A stretch of DNA of 61,622 nt, from the NCBI GenBank assembly GCA_034178705.1, contig JAXFQY010000065.1:1-61622 (forward strand). The letters are read 5' to 3'. The notes under the pieces were generated by a model. That model saw only the letters and a program-made list of their open reading frames with translations, made no database searches and had not been told where the DNA came from. This document shows positions 1-7,975 of the stretch, in pieces (positions within the stretch are counted from its first letter, which is position 1; each line of letters begins with the position of its first letter). Source of the DNA: RUG12395 sp034178705. GTDB lineage: Bacteria; Bacillota; Clostridia; Oscillospirales; CAG-272. Both the position numbers and the translations under genes were made by a program.

Positions 1-1
1 C

Positions 2-517
2 GAAGCAAATCTGATGGCAGCTTTTGCCGGAGAATCCCAGGCGCGCAATAAGTACACCTACTATGCCTCCAAGGCTCGCAAGGACGGCTACGAGCAGATT
101 GCTGCGATCTTCGAGGAGACCGCAAAGAATGAGATGGAGCATGCCAAGATCTGGTTCAAGGAGCTTCATAACGGAGAAGTCCCCGGCACCGTCGAAAATC
201 TGAAGGATGCTGCCGCCGGCGAGAACTATGAGTGGACTGATATGTATGCGGAGTTTGCAAAGGTTGCCAAGGAAGAGGGATTTACCCGTCTTGCCTATCT
301 TTTTGATGCCGTCGGTAAGATCGAGAAGGAGCATGAAGAGCGTTACCGCAAACTGGTAGCGAATATCGAAGAGGGCATTGTGTTCTCCCGTGACGGCGAC
401 CGGATCTGGATCTGCTCCAACTGCGGTCATGTTCATGTCGGAAAGAATGCTCCTGAAATCTGCCCTGTCTGCGCTCATCCGAAGGCATATTTCAAGCTGA
501 AGGAAAACAATTATTGA
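2..517 (+). CDS. rbr: Rubrerythrin, 5' end cut by window edge
   Basis: Rubrerythrin reduces hydrogen peroxide in the cytoplasm of anaerobes, using a diiron centre and a C-terminal rubredoxin-like iron site. The reading frame is open to the window edge and an in-frame Met sits at base 14, but family members begin about 15-20 residues before the FAGESQARN motif, so the true start lies upstream. Visible features are the four-helix ferritin-like part with its Glu/His ligands (ESQAR, EMEHA, EKEHEERY) and the C-terminal rubredoxin-like pair CSNC and CPVC that binds one iron. A strong hairpin terminator follows, so this is the last gene of its transcript. The family call is secure; the missing N-terminus prevents any statement on its promoter. 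Confidence 0.95.
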   Translation, partial: EANLMAAFAGESQARNKYTYYASKARKDGYEQIAAIFEETAKNEMEHAKIWFKELHNGEVPGTVENLKDAAAGENYEWTDMYAEFAKVAKEEGFTRLAYLFDAVGKIEKEHEERYRKLVANIEEGIVFSRDGDRIWICSNCGHVHVGKNAPEICPVCAHPKAYFKLKENNY

Positions 518-582
518 TTTTTCCTGCGAATGCATGTTCCGTATTCCCGTTTTCTGTATCCAACAGTGCTGTTGAAACAATC

Positions 583-618
583 AAAGCCGCAACCTCTTTT
601 TGAGGTTGCGGCTTTTTT
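583..618. terminator. Rho-independent terminator after rubrerythrin
   Basis: An 11-bp perfect stem (GCCGCAACCTC with GAGGTTGCGGC) closes a 5-nt T loop and is followed by six T residues on the plus strand. The A-rich 5' flank lets it also act weakly for leftward mgtE transcription. Confidence 0.9.
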
Positions 619-663
619 GCAAGAGGTTGCCGTTCTGAACGGAGTTGTTTTCAGATCGGAGTT

Positions 664-2073
664 TCATCCCATTTTCAGAAGATAGATCAAAAACAACCAT
701 GTCAGACCATAATAAGCGATAACGGCGATAAGATCATTCATCGTTGTGATCAGCGGACCGGATGCAACAGCGGGGTCGATATGGATTTTTTTGAAGAACA
801 ACGGCGTGACAGTTCCGATGATACTGGAAAGCAGCATGGCAACAAGGAGTGCCGCTCCGATGCAGGCGGAGATGGCAAAGGCGCCGCCGAGAGATTCGTC
901 CTTAAAAAAGTAAACATACAGTCCGACTGCGGCAAAGGAGGAAAAACCGAGCAGAAGTCCGTTGATGAACCCGACGCGAGTTTCCTTCCAGACAAGCCGG
1001 AGCTTTTCGCGTCCTGTAAGCTGTTCGTCTGTCAGAACGCGGATGGTAACGGCAAGCGATTGCGTTCCGGCATTTCCTGCCATGTCAAGCACAAGAGACT
1101 GAAAACAGATGACAAGCGTGAGCTTGGCGACGACGCTTTCGAAGAGTCCGACAACGGCGGAGACGATCAAACTGAGTCCCAAAAGCACAAAAAGCCAGGG
1201 AATTCTTTTGGCAACGCTTTGTCCGACCGACTCGTTCAGATCCTCAACCGAGGAAAGACCTGCGAGCTTTGCATGGTCCTCTCCCAGCTCTTCATTGACA
1301 ACTTCGATAAAATCCTCGGCGGTGATAACGCCGAGCAGACGGTTTTCCCGATCGAGGACGGGAACGGAATCCTCGGAATATCGGCGGATCCGCTCCATGC
1401 AGTCCTCAATAAGCTCATGGGCGTAAAGATAGGGATAATGGGTTGTTATGATATCGGTCAGAGCGGTTCCTTCCCGCGCGACAATGAGATCTTTCAGCGC
1501 GATAGCGCCATAATAGATCCGTTTTTCATCGACGGTATAGATTGTGGAAATATTATCATTGTCCGCAGCCTGACGGACAAGCTCATTCATGGCTTCTTTA
1601 ATACTGGAGTGATAGGAAATTTCAATGTAGTTTGTGCTCATGACGCTGCCGATCTCATCTTCGTCAAAGCTGAGAAGCAGGGATACGTCCTTTTCCACCT
1701 CTCCGGGAAGCAAATCGAGAATGGTTTCGCGTTCTTCCTTTTGGAGCGGCTTCAGATATTCTGCGGCAATGGCAGCATCCAGCTTGGCAAGGACATCGGC
1801 GCGCTTCCGGAGATTCAGTTCATTCAGATAGTCGCCCGCATGATCCGTATAGCATAGAATCTCAGACAAATCACCAGGGGCAAGAATCCGATAAAGCTTC
1901 TGACGATCCTGGACGGAAAGCAGTTCGAGAACATCCGCGATGTCATTGTCATGATAATCGGAGAGGAGCTCGGTAAGAGCTTTCGGGGAAATGCTGCTTT
2001 GGATCAGCGCGAGGAGCTCCGGCTTGCGGTCCGGCTGCCGGATAGGGGTGTTTTCGGAAATATGTTCATTCAT
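664..2073 (-). CDS. mgtE: Magnesium transporter MgtE
   Basis: MgtE is a homodimeric, Mg2+-gated inner-membrane channel for magnesium. The 469-residue protein has the expected order: a helical MgtE N domain (about 30-130), paired CBS domains (about 135-260) that sense cytoplasmic Mg2+, a connecting helix, and a C-terminal membrane domain with about five helices including the conserved DMAGNAGTQSLA pore segment. The ATG was chosen because AAGGAGGT lies 7 nt upstream; the frame stays open further 5' for 27 codons without a comparable site. It is transcribed leftward behind a short leader ORF that has its own consensus promoter, so control by a leader peptide or structured RNA is plausible. A second magnesium transporter of the CorA type is encoded 5 kb away. 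Confidence 0.94.
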   Translation of the reverse strand: MNEHISENTPIRQPDRKPELLALIQSSISPKALTELLSDYHDNDIADVLELLSVQDRQKLYRILAPGDLSEILCYTDHAGDYLNELNLRKRADVLAKLDAAIAAEYLKPLQKEERETILDLLPGEVEKDVSLLLSFDEDEIGSVMSTNYIEISYHSSIKEAMNELVRQAADNDNISTIYTVDEKRIYYGAIALKDLIVAREGTALTDIITTHYPYLYAHELIEDCMERIRRYSEDSVPVLDRENRLLGVITAEDFIEVVNEELGEDHAKLAGLSSVEDLNESVGQSVAKRIPWLFVLLGLSLIVSAVVGLFESVVAKLTLVICFQSLVLDMAGNAGTQSLAVTIRVLTDEQLTGREKLRLVWKETRVGFINGLLLGFSSFAAVGLYVYFFKDESLGGAFAISACIGAALLVAMLLSSIIGTVTPLFFKKIHIDPAVASGPLITTMNDLIAVIAYYGLTWLFLIYLLKMG

Positions 2074-2212
2074 TCTGTGACCTCCTTCGATTCGCCCGGG
2101 GTGCCGTGAAACGGCGGTCGGCGTTATTTCCGTTAGCGACTGCGGAGGGTACAAAAATACCGCTGCCCTTCGTCAACCGCTTTCCTTTACGGGAATCGGC
2201 GGTCGTACAGAC

Positions 2213-2338
2213 TTAGGCGGCGGCAGAAAATGACGCAAGAAGACAGAAACCCGGACCGGATCGCGGAAGGGCTGACTTTTCTTGCGCAGGGTGACATCTT
2301 CTGCCTCGCATTAGCCTATAACAACTGTCGGTGTCCAT
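2213..2338 (-). CDS. Short ORF in the mgtE leader (41 aa), possible regulatory leader peptide
   Basis: Begins ATG GAC ACC GAC and ends TAA, 139 nt before mgtE. It has a strong ribosome binding site (AAGGAGGAG, 4 nt before the ATG) and lies just downstream of a consensus promoter, so its start should be translated if the promoter is used. The peptide starts with two aspartates and then carries a basic stretch (RLMRGRRCH); its early codons are rich in rare forms (AGG, CTA, CGA, AGA, AGA). No homologue is recognised. The same bases can fold into a GCGAGG/CCU-CGC hairpin, so the constraint could be on RNA rather than protein. Between it and mgtE lie further hairpins, including GCCG-TTTCA-CGGC just before the mgtE ribosome binding site. 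I see no clear M-box. Confidence 0.5.
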   Translation of the reverse strand: MDTDSCYRLMRGRRCHPAQEKSALPRSGPGFCLLASFSAAA

Positions 2339-2378
2339 GGTTTCTCCTCCTTTTCCTATTATTTCTGAATTTGTATTC

Positions 2379-2407
2379 AGTATAACAAGATTTTTCTTTT
2401 CTGTCAA
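2379..2407 (-). promoter_or_regulatory. Sigma-A-type promoter for the leader ORF and mgtE
   Basis: On the minus strand: TTGACA, 17-bp spacer, TATACT, about 40 nt before the leader ORF start. This is close to full consensus, which suggests control acts after initiation, in the roughly 300-nt leader. Confidence 0.85.
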
Positions 2408-2693
2408 GAAGAAAAGACGGGGTGGATTTTACTGCGGTGCCGTTCAGCAAAGAGATAAACAGAGGAAATGGGCTTGGGAAAACGGGATGCGCCCACGCGC
2501 AGACAGCGAAAAGGACACCATGCTTTGATGACAGATCAAGAAAAATACCGAATAAAATTTTCGGGTTTAGCAGTCTCATAGGATTCGGGAAACGGTATTT
2601 TTATGTTTTGGAATCTTGCAGGGGCTTTTTGATTCAAGAAAAGATTGCTCAATGAAAAAATGCAGGAAGGAGAAGGGAAACTTTCGTTTTCGG
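2408..2693. other. Intergenic region without a recognisable gene
   Basis: Between the divergent mgtE-leader and pyridoxamine kinase promoters there are about 290 bases. Short open frames exist on both strands but none has a ribosome binding site or a recognisable protein. No RNA family was recognised. Confidence 0.5.
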
Positions 2694-2722
2694 TTGATTT
2701 TTTTGAGACAATCAATTATAAT
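2694..2722 (+). promoter_or_regulatory. Sigma-A-type promoter for pyridoxamine kinase
   Basis: TTGATT, 17-bp spacer, TATAAT, ending 30 nt before the ATG chosen for the kinase; it also argues against the longer open frame starting upstream of the promoter. Confidence 0.8.
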
Positions 2723-2752
2723 ACAAGTATTATGGTTTTTTCGGAGGAGAAA

Positions 2753-3646
2753 ATGGCATCCTATCCGTCCCGTGTCAAGCGCGTTGCTGCCATTCACGAT
2801 CTTTCCGCCTTCGGGCGGTGCGCCTTGACCGTTGTGATCCCGACCCTTTCCGCCATGGGTGTACAGGTTGTTCCGCTTCCGACCGCGCTGATGAGCACGC
2901 ATACCGGCGGATTTACCGATATATATGCTGTTGACCTGACCGAGCAGATGCGCGGAATCTACTCTCACTGGGAGAAACTCGGAGTTGACTTTGATGCGAT
3001 TTACAGCGGCTTTGTCCTTGGAGAGAAGCAATGCGAGGTGATTGCCGATTTTCGCTCCCGCTTTTCTGACGGAGACACCTTGATTCTGACAGATCCGGTT
3101 TTTGGGGATGACGGAAAGCTTTATTCTACCTGTACCCTTGACATCGCCGAGCAGATGAAGCTGCTTTGCCGCGGCTCCGACGTGATTACCCCGAACCTGA
3201 CTGAAGCCTGTGTGCTTTGCGGCGTGCCTTATCCGGATACGCTACGCCTGCCGGCGGGGGAACTCCGCGAGCTGATTTCCGGATTGCTTTTCGGTCTCTC
3301 CGCTCTCGGAGCGGAACGGGTCGTGATTACGGGGATTCCGACGCTGTCGGAGGAAGGCTCCCGAATGATCTGCACGGCAGCTCTTGACTGCTCCCCGTGC
3401 TCGCTGGATCACGCGCCTTTTTACGTTTCTCTCCCTCGTCTTGAGGCGGGATACCAGGGAACCGGCGAGCTTTTTGCATCCGTTTTACTGGGACGGCTGC
3501 TCGGGGGATCCGATTTTCCTTCCGCTGTCAGTACCGCGTCTGCTTTCGTGCGGGATGTGATTGATTTTTCCACGCACTTTGATACTCCTTACCGTGAAGG
3601 AGTTGCTCTTGAACCTTGTCTCGGAAGACTTGCCGGATTGAAATAA
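2753..3646 (+). CDS. pdxY: Pyridoxamine/pyridoxal kinase
   Basis: Phosphorylates B6 vitamers to pyridoxal-5'-phosphate precursors in the salvage pathway. The 297-residue product belongs to the ribokinase-like superfamily: the N-terminal block HDLSAFGRCALT and the TALMSTHTGGF segment are typical of clostridial pyridoxamine kinases, followed by the LTDPVFGDDG and VITPNLTEA motifs and a C-terminal GTGELF anion-hole and catalytic region (GYQGTGELFAS). The ATG at 2753 follows GGAGGAGAA and lies just downstream of a good promoter; the frame is open further upstream but that part precedes the -10 box. It is a single-gene transcript closed by a hairpin. The exact vitamer preference cannot be read from sequence. 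Confidence 0.9.
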   Translation: MASYPSRVKRVAAIHDLSAFGRCALTVVIPTLSAMGVQVVPLPTALMSTHTGGFTDIYAVDLTEQMRGIYSHWEKLGVDFDAIYSGFVLGEKQCEVIADFRSRFSDGDTLILTDPVFGDDGKLYSTCTLDIAEQMKLLCRGSDVITPNLTEACVLCGVPYPDTLRLPAGELRELISGLLFGLSALGAERVVITGIPTLSEEGSRMICTAALDCSPCSLDHAPFYVSLPRLEAGYQGTGELFASVLLGRLLGGSDFPSAVSTASAFVRDVIDFSTHFDTPYREGVALEPCLGRLAGLK

Positions 3647-3657
3647 CAGAAAACCGA

Positions 3658-3689
3658 AGCAGCCGGTGTGTGCATAAACACCGGCTGCT
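3658..3689. terminator. Bidirectional terminator hairpin
   Basis: A 12-bp perfect stem (AGCAGCCGGTGT / ACACCGGCTGCT) sits between two convergent genes, with T-rich flank on the plus side and a TTCGGTTTT-type flank on the minus side. Confidence 0.85.
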
Positions 3690-3694
3690 TTGTG

Positions 3695-4636
3695 TTATTC
3701 GGCAGAAAGCAAATGGAGATTGCGTAACTCCGGATCCGCGATTCCGTTGTTGACCGAAACGGCGTGCCGTTCGAGATCTGTACAGACAGCATGAGATAGT
3801 CCGTCTTGCCGCAGCGTCTCAATGAGAATCGCTGCAATGTCTTCGATGATCCCTTTCTTTGCTTCCGTGATATCTCCGCGATTGTCGGTCGTCAGAAGAT
3901 ATTCAAGAGAGTCGCCGATCTCCGAGAGACGGGGAAGATCCCGCATTCCCCGGAACATCCATTTATAAAAGGGACACCAGCGTCGGTTCAGAAGAAAAAC
4001 AGCGCGAATGGTGTGCCGGACAAATTCTGCGACGGCAAGCTGTGCCGCTCCGGGCTCTCCGTGTGCAAGACAGCGGGGATAGTTGTATTGCCCCGCCTGC
4101 CCGGCAAGCAGCAAAGCGGCCGCAAGTTTTTTGCGCCGTATATCCTCCGGTGGGTTTTTCAGCTGTCTGCGCAGTTCCGTAAAATGCCCGAGCCCATCAT
4201 AGAAGACTTCCCCGTTTACGGCAGAGGCCAGGTAGAGATCGGGAACGGAAAGCCAGGCGCGTGCCGAGGGAATTCCGTCGCGGAAGCCGGTGCGTTCCTC
4301 AAAAAAATCGCCTATCCGGATAACGCCGTGCCGGTTCCCGCCCACGGGACTGACCGGGCTGCGGCGTATGCCGGAAAACTCCTTCGGCAGGGCGGCATAA
4401 GCGCGCTCGAGTCGGAAGGCGGTGCGGCGATCCACGATTGTTTCCTCGGGAAGAAAAAGGCAGAAGCCCGGTTCGAAATCGTGATCCCGAGACACCTCGT
4501 CGTCAAATCCGAAGCATTCGGAACCGTCTCCGGCGAGCCCGCAGCAGATCAGTCCGGAAAGTTCAGGAAACTCTTTTTTCAGCATCGGCGCGCCGTACTC
4601 CTCATAGTAGGCGCGCGACAGAGCAAGCCCTTTCAT
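3695..4636 (-). CDS. DUF4037 domain protein (nucleotidyltransferase-like)
   Basis: A 313-residue cytoplasmic protein of the DUF4037 family, whose members carry a minimal nucleotidyltransferase fold at the N-terminus. The block GDGSECFGFDDEVSRDHDF (about 36-54) contains the clustered acidic residues expected of a metal-binding nucleotidyltransferase active site and is the family hallmark. The substrate is unknown. It starts 2 nt after the stop of the AroE-AroK gene with a GAGGAAAGG ribosome binding site, so it is co-transcribed as third gene of a lactonase, AroE-AroK, DUF4037 operon. No functional link with aromatic biosynthesis is established by this placement. It ends just before a shared terminator. 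Confidence 0.8.
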   Translation of the reverse strand: MKGLALSRAYYEEYGAPMLKKEFPELSGLICCGLAGDGSECFGFDDEVSRDHDFEPGFCLFLPEETIVDRRTAFRLERAYAALPKEFSGIRRSPVSPVGGNRHGVIRIGDFFEERTGFRDGIPSARAWLSVPDLYLASAVNGEVFYDGLGHFTELRRQLKNPPEDIRRKKLAAALLLAGQAGQYNYPRCLAHGEPGAAQLAVAEFVRHTIRAVFLLNRRWCPFYKWMFRGMRDLPRLSEIGDSLEYLLTTDNRGDITEAKKGIIEDIAAILIETLRQDGLSHAVCTDLERHAVSVNNGIADPELRNLHLLSAE

Positions 4637-4638
4637 GG

Positions 4639-5946
4639 TTACCTTTCCTCACTTGACCAACGGAGGCTTCGGAATACCTCACAGATTTTATCTGCGGCAC
4701 TTTCCGGTGTGTTATTTGCCACTGTGCAGTCGGCGAAAGTCTGATAAAACGGAAGACGTTCGCGATAGAGCGCCTCGGTACCGCGTTGCTGGCTCAGCGG
4801 TCGTCCGTCGGTTGCCAGCGCTTCGGTCTCGCGTGTTAGAAAGCAAACAAGACTGTTTTCCCGGATCGGTATCAGATTTTCGCGTCTGGTGACGGCGCCT
4901 CCGCCGGCGGCAATAACGCATCCCCGCTTTGCTCCGAGCTCCCGCAGCACCTCGCTTTCCCGCTTTCGGAAGGCCTCTTCGCCCTCCCGTGTGATTACTT
5001 CGGCACAGCTCATACCAACCCGGTTCTCAAGAATTACATCCGCATCGTAAAAAGCACGGTTCAGCCTCTCGGCAGCAAGCGCCCCGACCGTGGATTTTCC
5101 GCAGCCCGGCATGCCGATCAGAAGGATGTTTTTCTTTTCCGCTGTCAGACAGTCGCAGATCCGGTCGGAGAGACGGGAGGAAAGCTCCTCTCCGAGAGAG
5201 ACACCGTGGAAAAACTCACATGCAGCAACCGCTTGTGCCGCAAGCATCTGCGCTCCGTTATAGGCAGGAATGCCACGCTGCTCCGCATCCAGGAGCAGAG
5301 CGGTGCGCAGCGGATTATATATCAGGTCGATGACGGCAGAAAGACTGTGAAAACCGGAAAGATCCAGGGGACTCGTTCCGCTGTTCGGATACATCCCGAC
5401 CGGAGTGGCATTGACGATCAGATCCGCATCTTCGCAGAGCTCCGTGCAGTTTCCGTAGTTCAGATTCCCTTTTCTGGATACGGTAAAGACAGAGGCACCT
5501 GCCCGCTCAAGAGCCCAGCGTACAGCGCGGGATGCGCCTCCCGTGCCGAGCAGGAGCACCTTTTTTCCTTTGATAGCTATTCTCGCGCGACGCAGTGTTT
5601 CTGCAAAGCCGGCGGCGTCCGTGTTGTCGCCGATAAGTCCTTCCGGTGTGCGCTTGATGCAGTTGACCGCGCCGATCTGTGCTGCGCGGTCGGTGAGACG
5701 GGAAAGGTAGGGAAGAACAGCTTCCTTATAGGGAATGGTCACGTTCAGCGCGTCGAAAGCACCGCTTTGAAGAAAAACACCGAGCCGATCCGGTGGCACC
5801 TCACACAGCTCATAGCTGTGGTCGGCAATCATCGCATGGAGCATCGGGGAATCGCTGTGCCCAAGGTGTTCCCCGATCAAGGCACAGCGGAAATCCTTTT
5901 TGCCGGATATCGGAATAGAAGAAGCGTCCGAAGGAAGAATTATCAT
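4639..5946 (-). CDS. aroE/aroK: Fused shikimate dehydrogenase - shikimate kinase
   Basis: One 435-residue polypeptide joins two steps of the chorismate pathway: NADPH reduction of 3-dehydroshikimate to shikimate, then ATP phosphorylation to shikimate 3-phosphate. AroE part (about 15-265): substrate serines in HSDSP, catalytic Lys74 in NVTIPYK, catalytic Asp110 in GDNTD, nucleotide loop LGTGGASRA, NATPVGM and the C-terminal YNGAQML. AroK part (about 272-435): P-loop GMPGCGKS at 278-285, YDAD at 300-303, FRKRE and GGGAV at 348-352. Both halves keep their key residues, so both activities are expected. The start follows the upstream stop by 14 nt and a GGGGG site; an earlier in-frame ATG at 5982 would overlap the upstream gene by 22 nt and is less likely. 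Confidence 0.93.
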   Translation of the reverse strand: MIILPSDASSIPISGKKDFRCALIGEHLGHSDSPMLHAMIADHSYELCEVPPDRLGVFLQSGAFDALNVTIPYKEAVLPYLSRLTDRAAQIGAVNCIKRTPEGLIGDNTDAAGFAETLRRARIAIKGKKVLLLGTGGASRAVRWALERAGASVFTVSRKGNLNYGNCTELCEDADLIVNATPVGMYPNSGTSPLDLSGFHSLSAVIDLIYNPLRTALLLDAEQRGIPAYNGAQMLAAQAVAACEFFHGVSLGEELSSRLSDRICDCLTAEKKNILLIGMPGCGKSTVGALAAERLNRAFYDADVILENRVGMSCAEVITREGEEAFRKRESEVLRELGAKRGCVIAAGGGAVTRRENLIPIRENSLVCFLTRETEALATDGRPLSQQRGTEALYRERLPFYQTFADCTVANNTPESAADKICEVFRSLRWSSEER

Positions 5947-5960
5947 CGCTTGCCCCCGTG

Positions 5961-6944
5961 TTAAAGAACTTCGGCGGCACATGCCGCCTGGGAAAAGGGA
6001 AATTTGTGCTGTTTTCCCGCAACAGGGAGTCCGTCATCTCCGATCGGCATGACGCAGATCTCCCCAGATACCTGATAGCAGACGATCAGCGTTTTTCCGT
6101 CGCGGGTCAGAATCATATGGCGCGGTTTTTCTCCGTCACAGGGAAGCCGGAGCGCTTCGTGAAGAATACCAGCAGAATCGATCCGGAAAAAAACGAGCGA
6201 TTCGCTGTAACGGTTGGCACCGTAGAGGGTTTTTTCGTCCGGTGAAAGACAGATTGCAGAGCAGTGGCTTTTCCCGGAAAAGCCTTCCGAAAGTGTGGAA
6301 ATGCGCTGGAGAAGCTTTTTCTCCGGCATGGCGTAGACCAGAACCTCGTTTGACAGCTCGGTAATCACATATAGCCGTCTTTCGTCACGGGTCCAGACCG
6401 CATGACGGGGATGCTGTCCCTCCTCGGTCAGAATGCGGTCGGATTCTGTGACTGTTCCGTTTCCGATTTTGTAGAAGTAGATTCTGTCCAGCCCGACATT
6501 TGTTGCCATCAGCGTGTCTTCCGCCCGATTGATTCCGACCCAGTGAACACGGCTCCGAAGCTCCGGGGCAGCATTTTCCGGGGATTGATAAAGGGAATGG
6601 GCGGAGATAAACTTTCCCTCGGAATCGATTTCGGCGTATAGAAGATGACCGCTCCCCCAGCATGCACCGAATACCATCCGATTCTTCGGAGAATAAGCGA
6701 TGTGGCAAAGCCCGTTTCCTTTAAAACGGGCAGTATCCATCCGCCGATAGCCGATTCCGTCCTTAACATAGGAATGGATCAGCGCATAATCATCATTTTC
6801 GGTCACGGCGAACATCCGCTCACCGGACAGGGTGACAAAGCTTGGCGATTCCACGGTGTCTGACCAGACCACCTGCCCGTTTTCATCACATTTGACAAGG
6901 TTTTCTTTTCCGGCTTCTCCGTAGCCGGAGATGATCAGTTCCAT
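5961..6944 (-). CDS. Lactonase family beta-propeller protein (6-phosphogluconolactonase-like)
   Basis: A 327-residue cytoplasmic protein of the lactonase (YkgB/Pgl-type, seven-bladed propeller) family. It shows repeated blades with the characteristic endings: HPRHAVWTRDERRLYVITEL, CLSPDEKTLYGANRY and KPRHMILTRDGKTLIV are successive propeller strands. Some relatives hydrolyse 6-phosphogluconolactone; others have unknown lactone substrates, so the enzyme name is by family. The ATG follows AGGACGG and a good promoter lies 40 bp upstream. It is the first gene of an operon with AroE-AroK and the DUF4037 protein. No signal peptide is present. Confidence 0.82.
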   Translation of the reverse strand: MELIISGYGEAGKENLVKCDENGQVVWSDTVESPSFVTLSGERMFAVTENDDYALIHSYVKDGIGYRRMDTARFKGNGLCHIAYSPKNRMVFGACWGSGHLLYAEIDSEGKFISAHSLYQSPENAAPELRSRVHWVGINRAEDTLMATNVGLDRIYFYKIGNGTVTESDRILTEEGQHPRHAVWTRDERRLYVITELSNEVLVYAMPEKKLLQRISTLSEGFSGKSHCSAICLSPDEKTLYGANRYSESLVFFRIDSAGILHEALRLPCDGEKPRHMILTRDGKTLIVCYQVSGEICVMPIGDDGLPVAGKQHKFPFSQAACAAEVL

Positions 6945-6984
6945 TTTTATACCGTCCTATACCTAAAAATAATTAATCGATTTC

Positions 6985-7013
6985 AGTATAGCACAGACCG
7001 GTCGGATGTGCAA
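6985..7013 (-). promoter_or_regulatory. Sigma-A-type promoter of the lactonase / aroEK operon
   Basis: Minus strand TTGCAC, 17-bp spacer, TATACT, ending about 40 nt before the lactonase ATG. Confidence 0.8.
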
Positions 7014-7049
7014 GAAAAAATGAGAAAAGGAGGATCCTTTTGTAGGGAA

Positions 7050-7880
7050 TCAGAACCATTTTTTCTTCCGGAAGAGAAGAAGAAGGGCACCGGCGATCCC
7101 GAGACAGACGGCAATGAAAACCGGATAGGAGTATTTCCATTCCAGTTCCGGCATGTATCGGAAGTTCATACCATACCATCCGACAAGGAGGGAGAGCGGA
7201 AGAAAAACGGTTGTGACGACTGTGAAAACCCGCATCAGTCTGTTTTGCTCGATATCGATCTGCGACTGATAGGCTTCGCGGACCTGTGAGACGATTTCGC
7301 GCAGGCTGACCGTCCGGTCGAAAAAACGGTCGGCCCGGTTTTCCAGAATGGAGAACCACCGCAGGCTTTTTTCTGTCAGGAGACGGTTGTCGTTTTCTTC
7401 GAAGCATTCGAAAATCGATACCAGTTGCTGATAGTAGCATTTCAGATCAAACAGCTCATAGCGGACATTGAGGATTTCCATGATATCGGCGCGGTCGGTT
7501 CGCTCCATCAGATCGTCCTCAATCGCATAAATATTCCGCTCGAGCGTTTCCAGATGCGCCATGTCTCCCGCCATCATCCGGGAGAAAAAATCATAGAGAG
7601 CACGGCTGTTTGCGTTTGCCTGTCGGAAGCAGCTCTGTGCCATCCGATAACCGGACTCATCTGCACAGAAAAGAAACAGATTTTCCCGGTCAAGATAGAT
7701 GACAATCTCCGAAGCGTCCGCTCCGGGGTCTGCAATATTATGCCAATCGAAGGAGATGATATCAAAGCCGTCGTGACTTTCAAAGGTTTCAATACCACCC
7801 GCGGCAATGTAGTCCGTTACCTCTTTTCCAATCAGGTCAGAAACTGAATATAACTCCTTTTTATAAAGAACCTTCTGCAT
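7050..7880 (-). CDS. corA: CorA-type divalent metal transporter
   Basis: CorA proteins are pentameric membrane channels for Mg2+ and sometimes Co2+ or Ni2+. The 276-residue protein has a cytoplasmic alpha/beta domain (1-150), a long stalk helix rich in acidic and aromatic residues, and two C-terminal membrane helices separated by the YGMNF signature (about 235-239) that forms the ion entrance. It ends with a basic RKKKWF tail, normal for the family. The ATG follows AAAGGAAAGGA and a promoter lies about 35 bp upstream. It is monocistronic and leftward. The ion cannot be told from sequence; GMN favours Mg2+. Confidence 0.92.
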   Translation of the reverse strand: MQKVLYKKELYSVSDLIGKEVTDYIAAGGIETFESHDGFDIISFDWHNIADPGADASEIVIYLDRENLFLFCADESGYRMAQSCFRQANANSRALYDFFSRMMAGDMAHLETLERNIYAIEDDLMERTDRADIMEILNVRYELFDLKCYYQQLVSIFECFEENDNRLLTEKSLRWFSILENRADRFFDRTVSLREIVSQVREAYQSQIDIEQNRLMRVFTVVTTVFLPLSLLVGWYGMNFRYMPELEWKYSYPVFIAVCLGIAGALLLLFRKKKWF

Positions 7881-7915
7881 ATGTTTGTCCTTTCCTTTCC
7901 GGACTTGATAATTGT

Positions 7916-7944
7916 ATTATACCCGTGACCCCGCGGTCATGCAA
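7916..7944 (-). promoter_or_regulatory. Sigma-A-type promoter of corA
   Basis: Minus strand TTGCAT, 17-bp spacer, TATAAT, about 35 nt before the corA ATG. Confidence 0.8.
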
Positions 7945-7947
7945 TAG

Positions 7948-7973
7948 AAAAAGCCGCTTGAGGGCGGCTTTTT
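7948..7973 (-). terminator. Terminator of citrate synthase
   Basis: Minus strand AAGCCGC-CCTCAA-GCGGCTT hairpin ending in a T run; it abuts the corA -35 box. Confidence 0.8.
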
Positions 7974-7975
7974 CT

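Noticed and set aside
781..1857. A 358-codon plus-strand frame over mgtE
   Set aside because: Fully antisense to a well-recognised gene, with no family match and no ribosome binding site.
2130..2175. Plus-strand words (CGTTAG, ACAAAAATACCGCTGCCC) reminiscent of an M-box magnesium riboswitch
   Set aside because: They are on the strand opposite to mgtE and the remaining M-box elements are missing, so the likeness is taken as chance.
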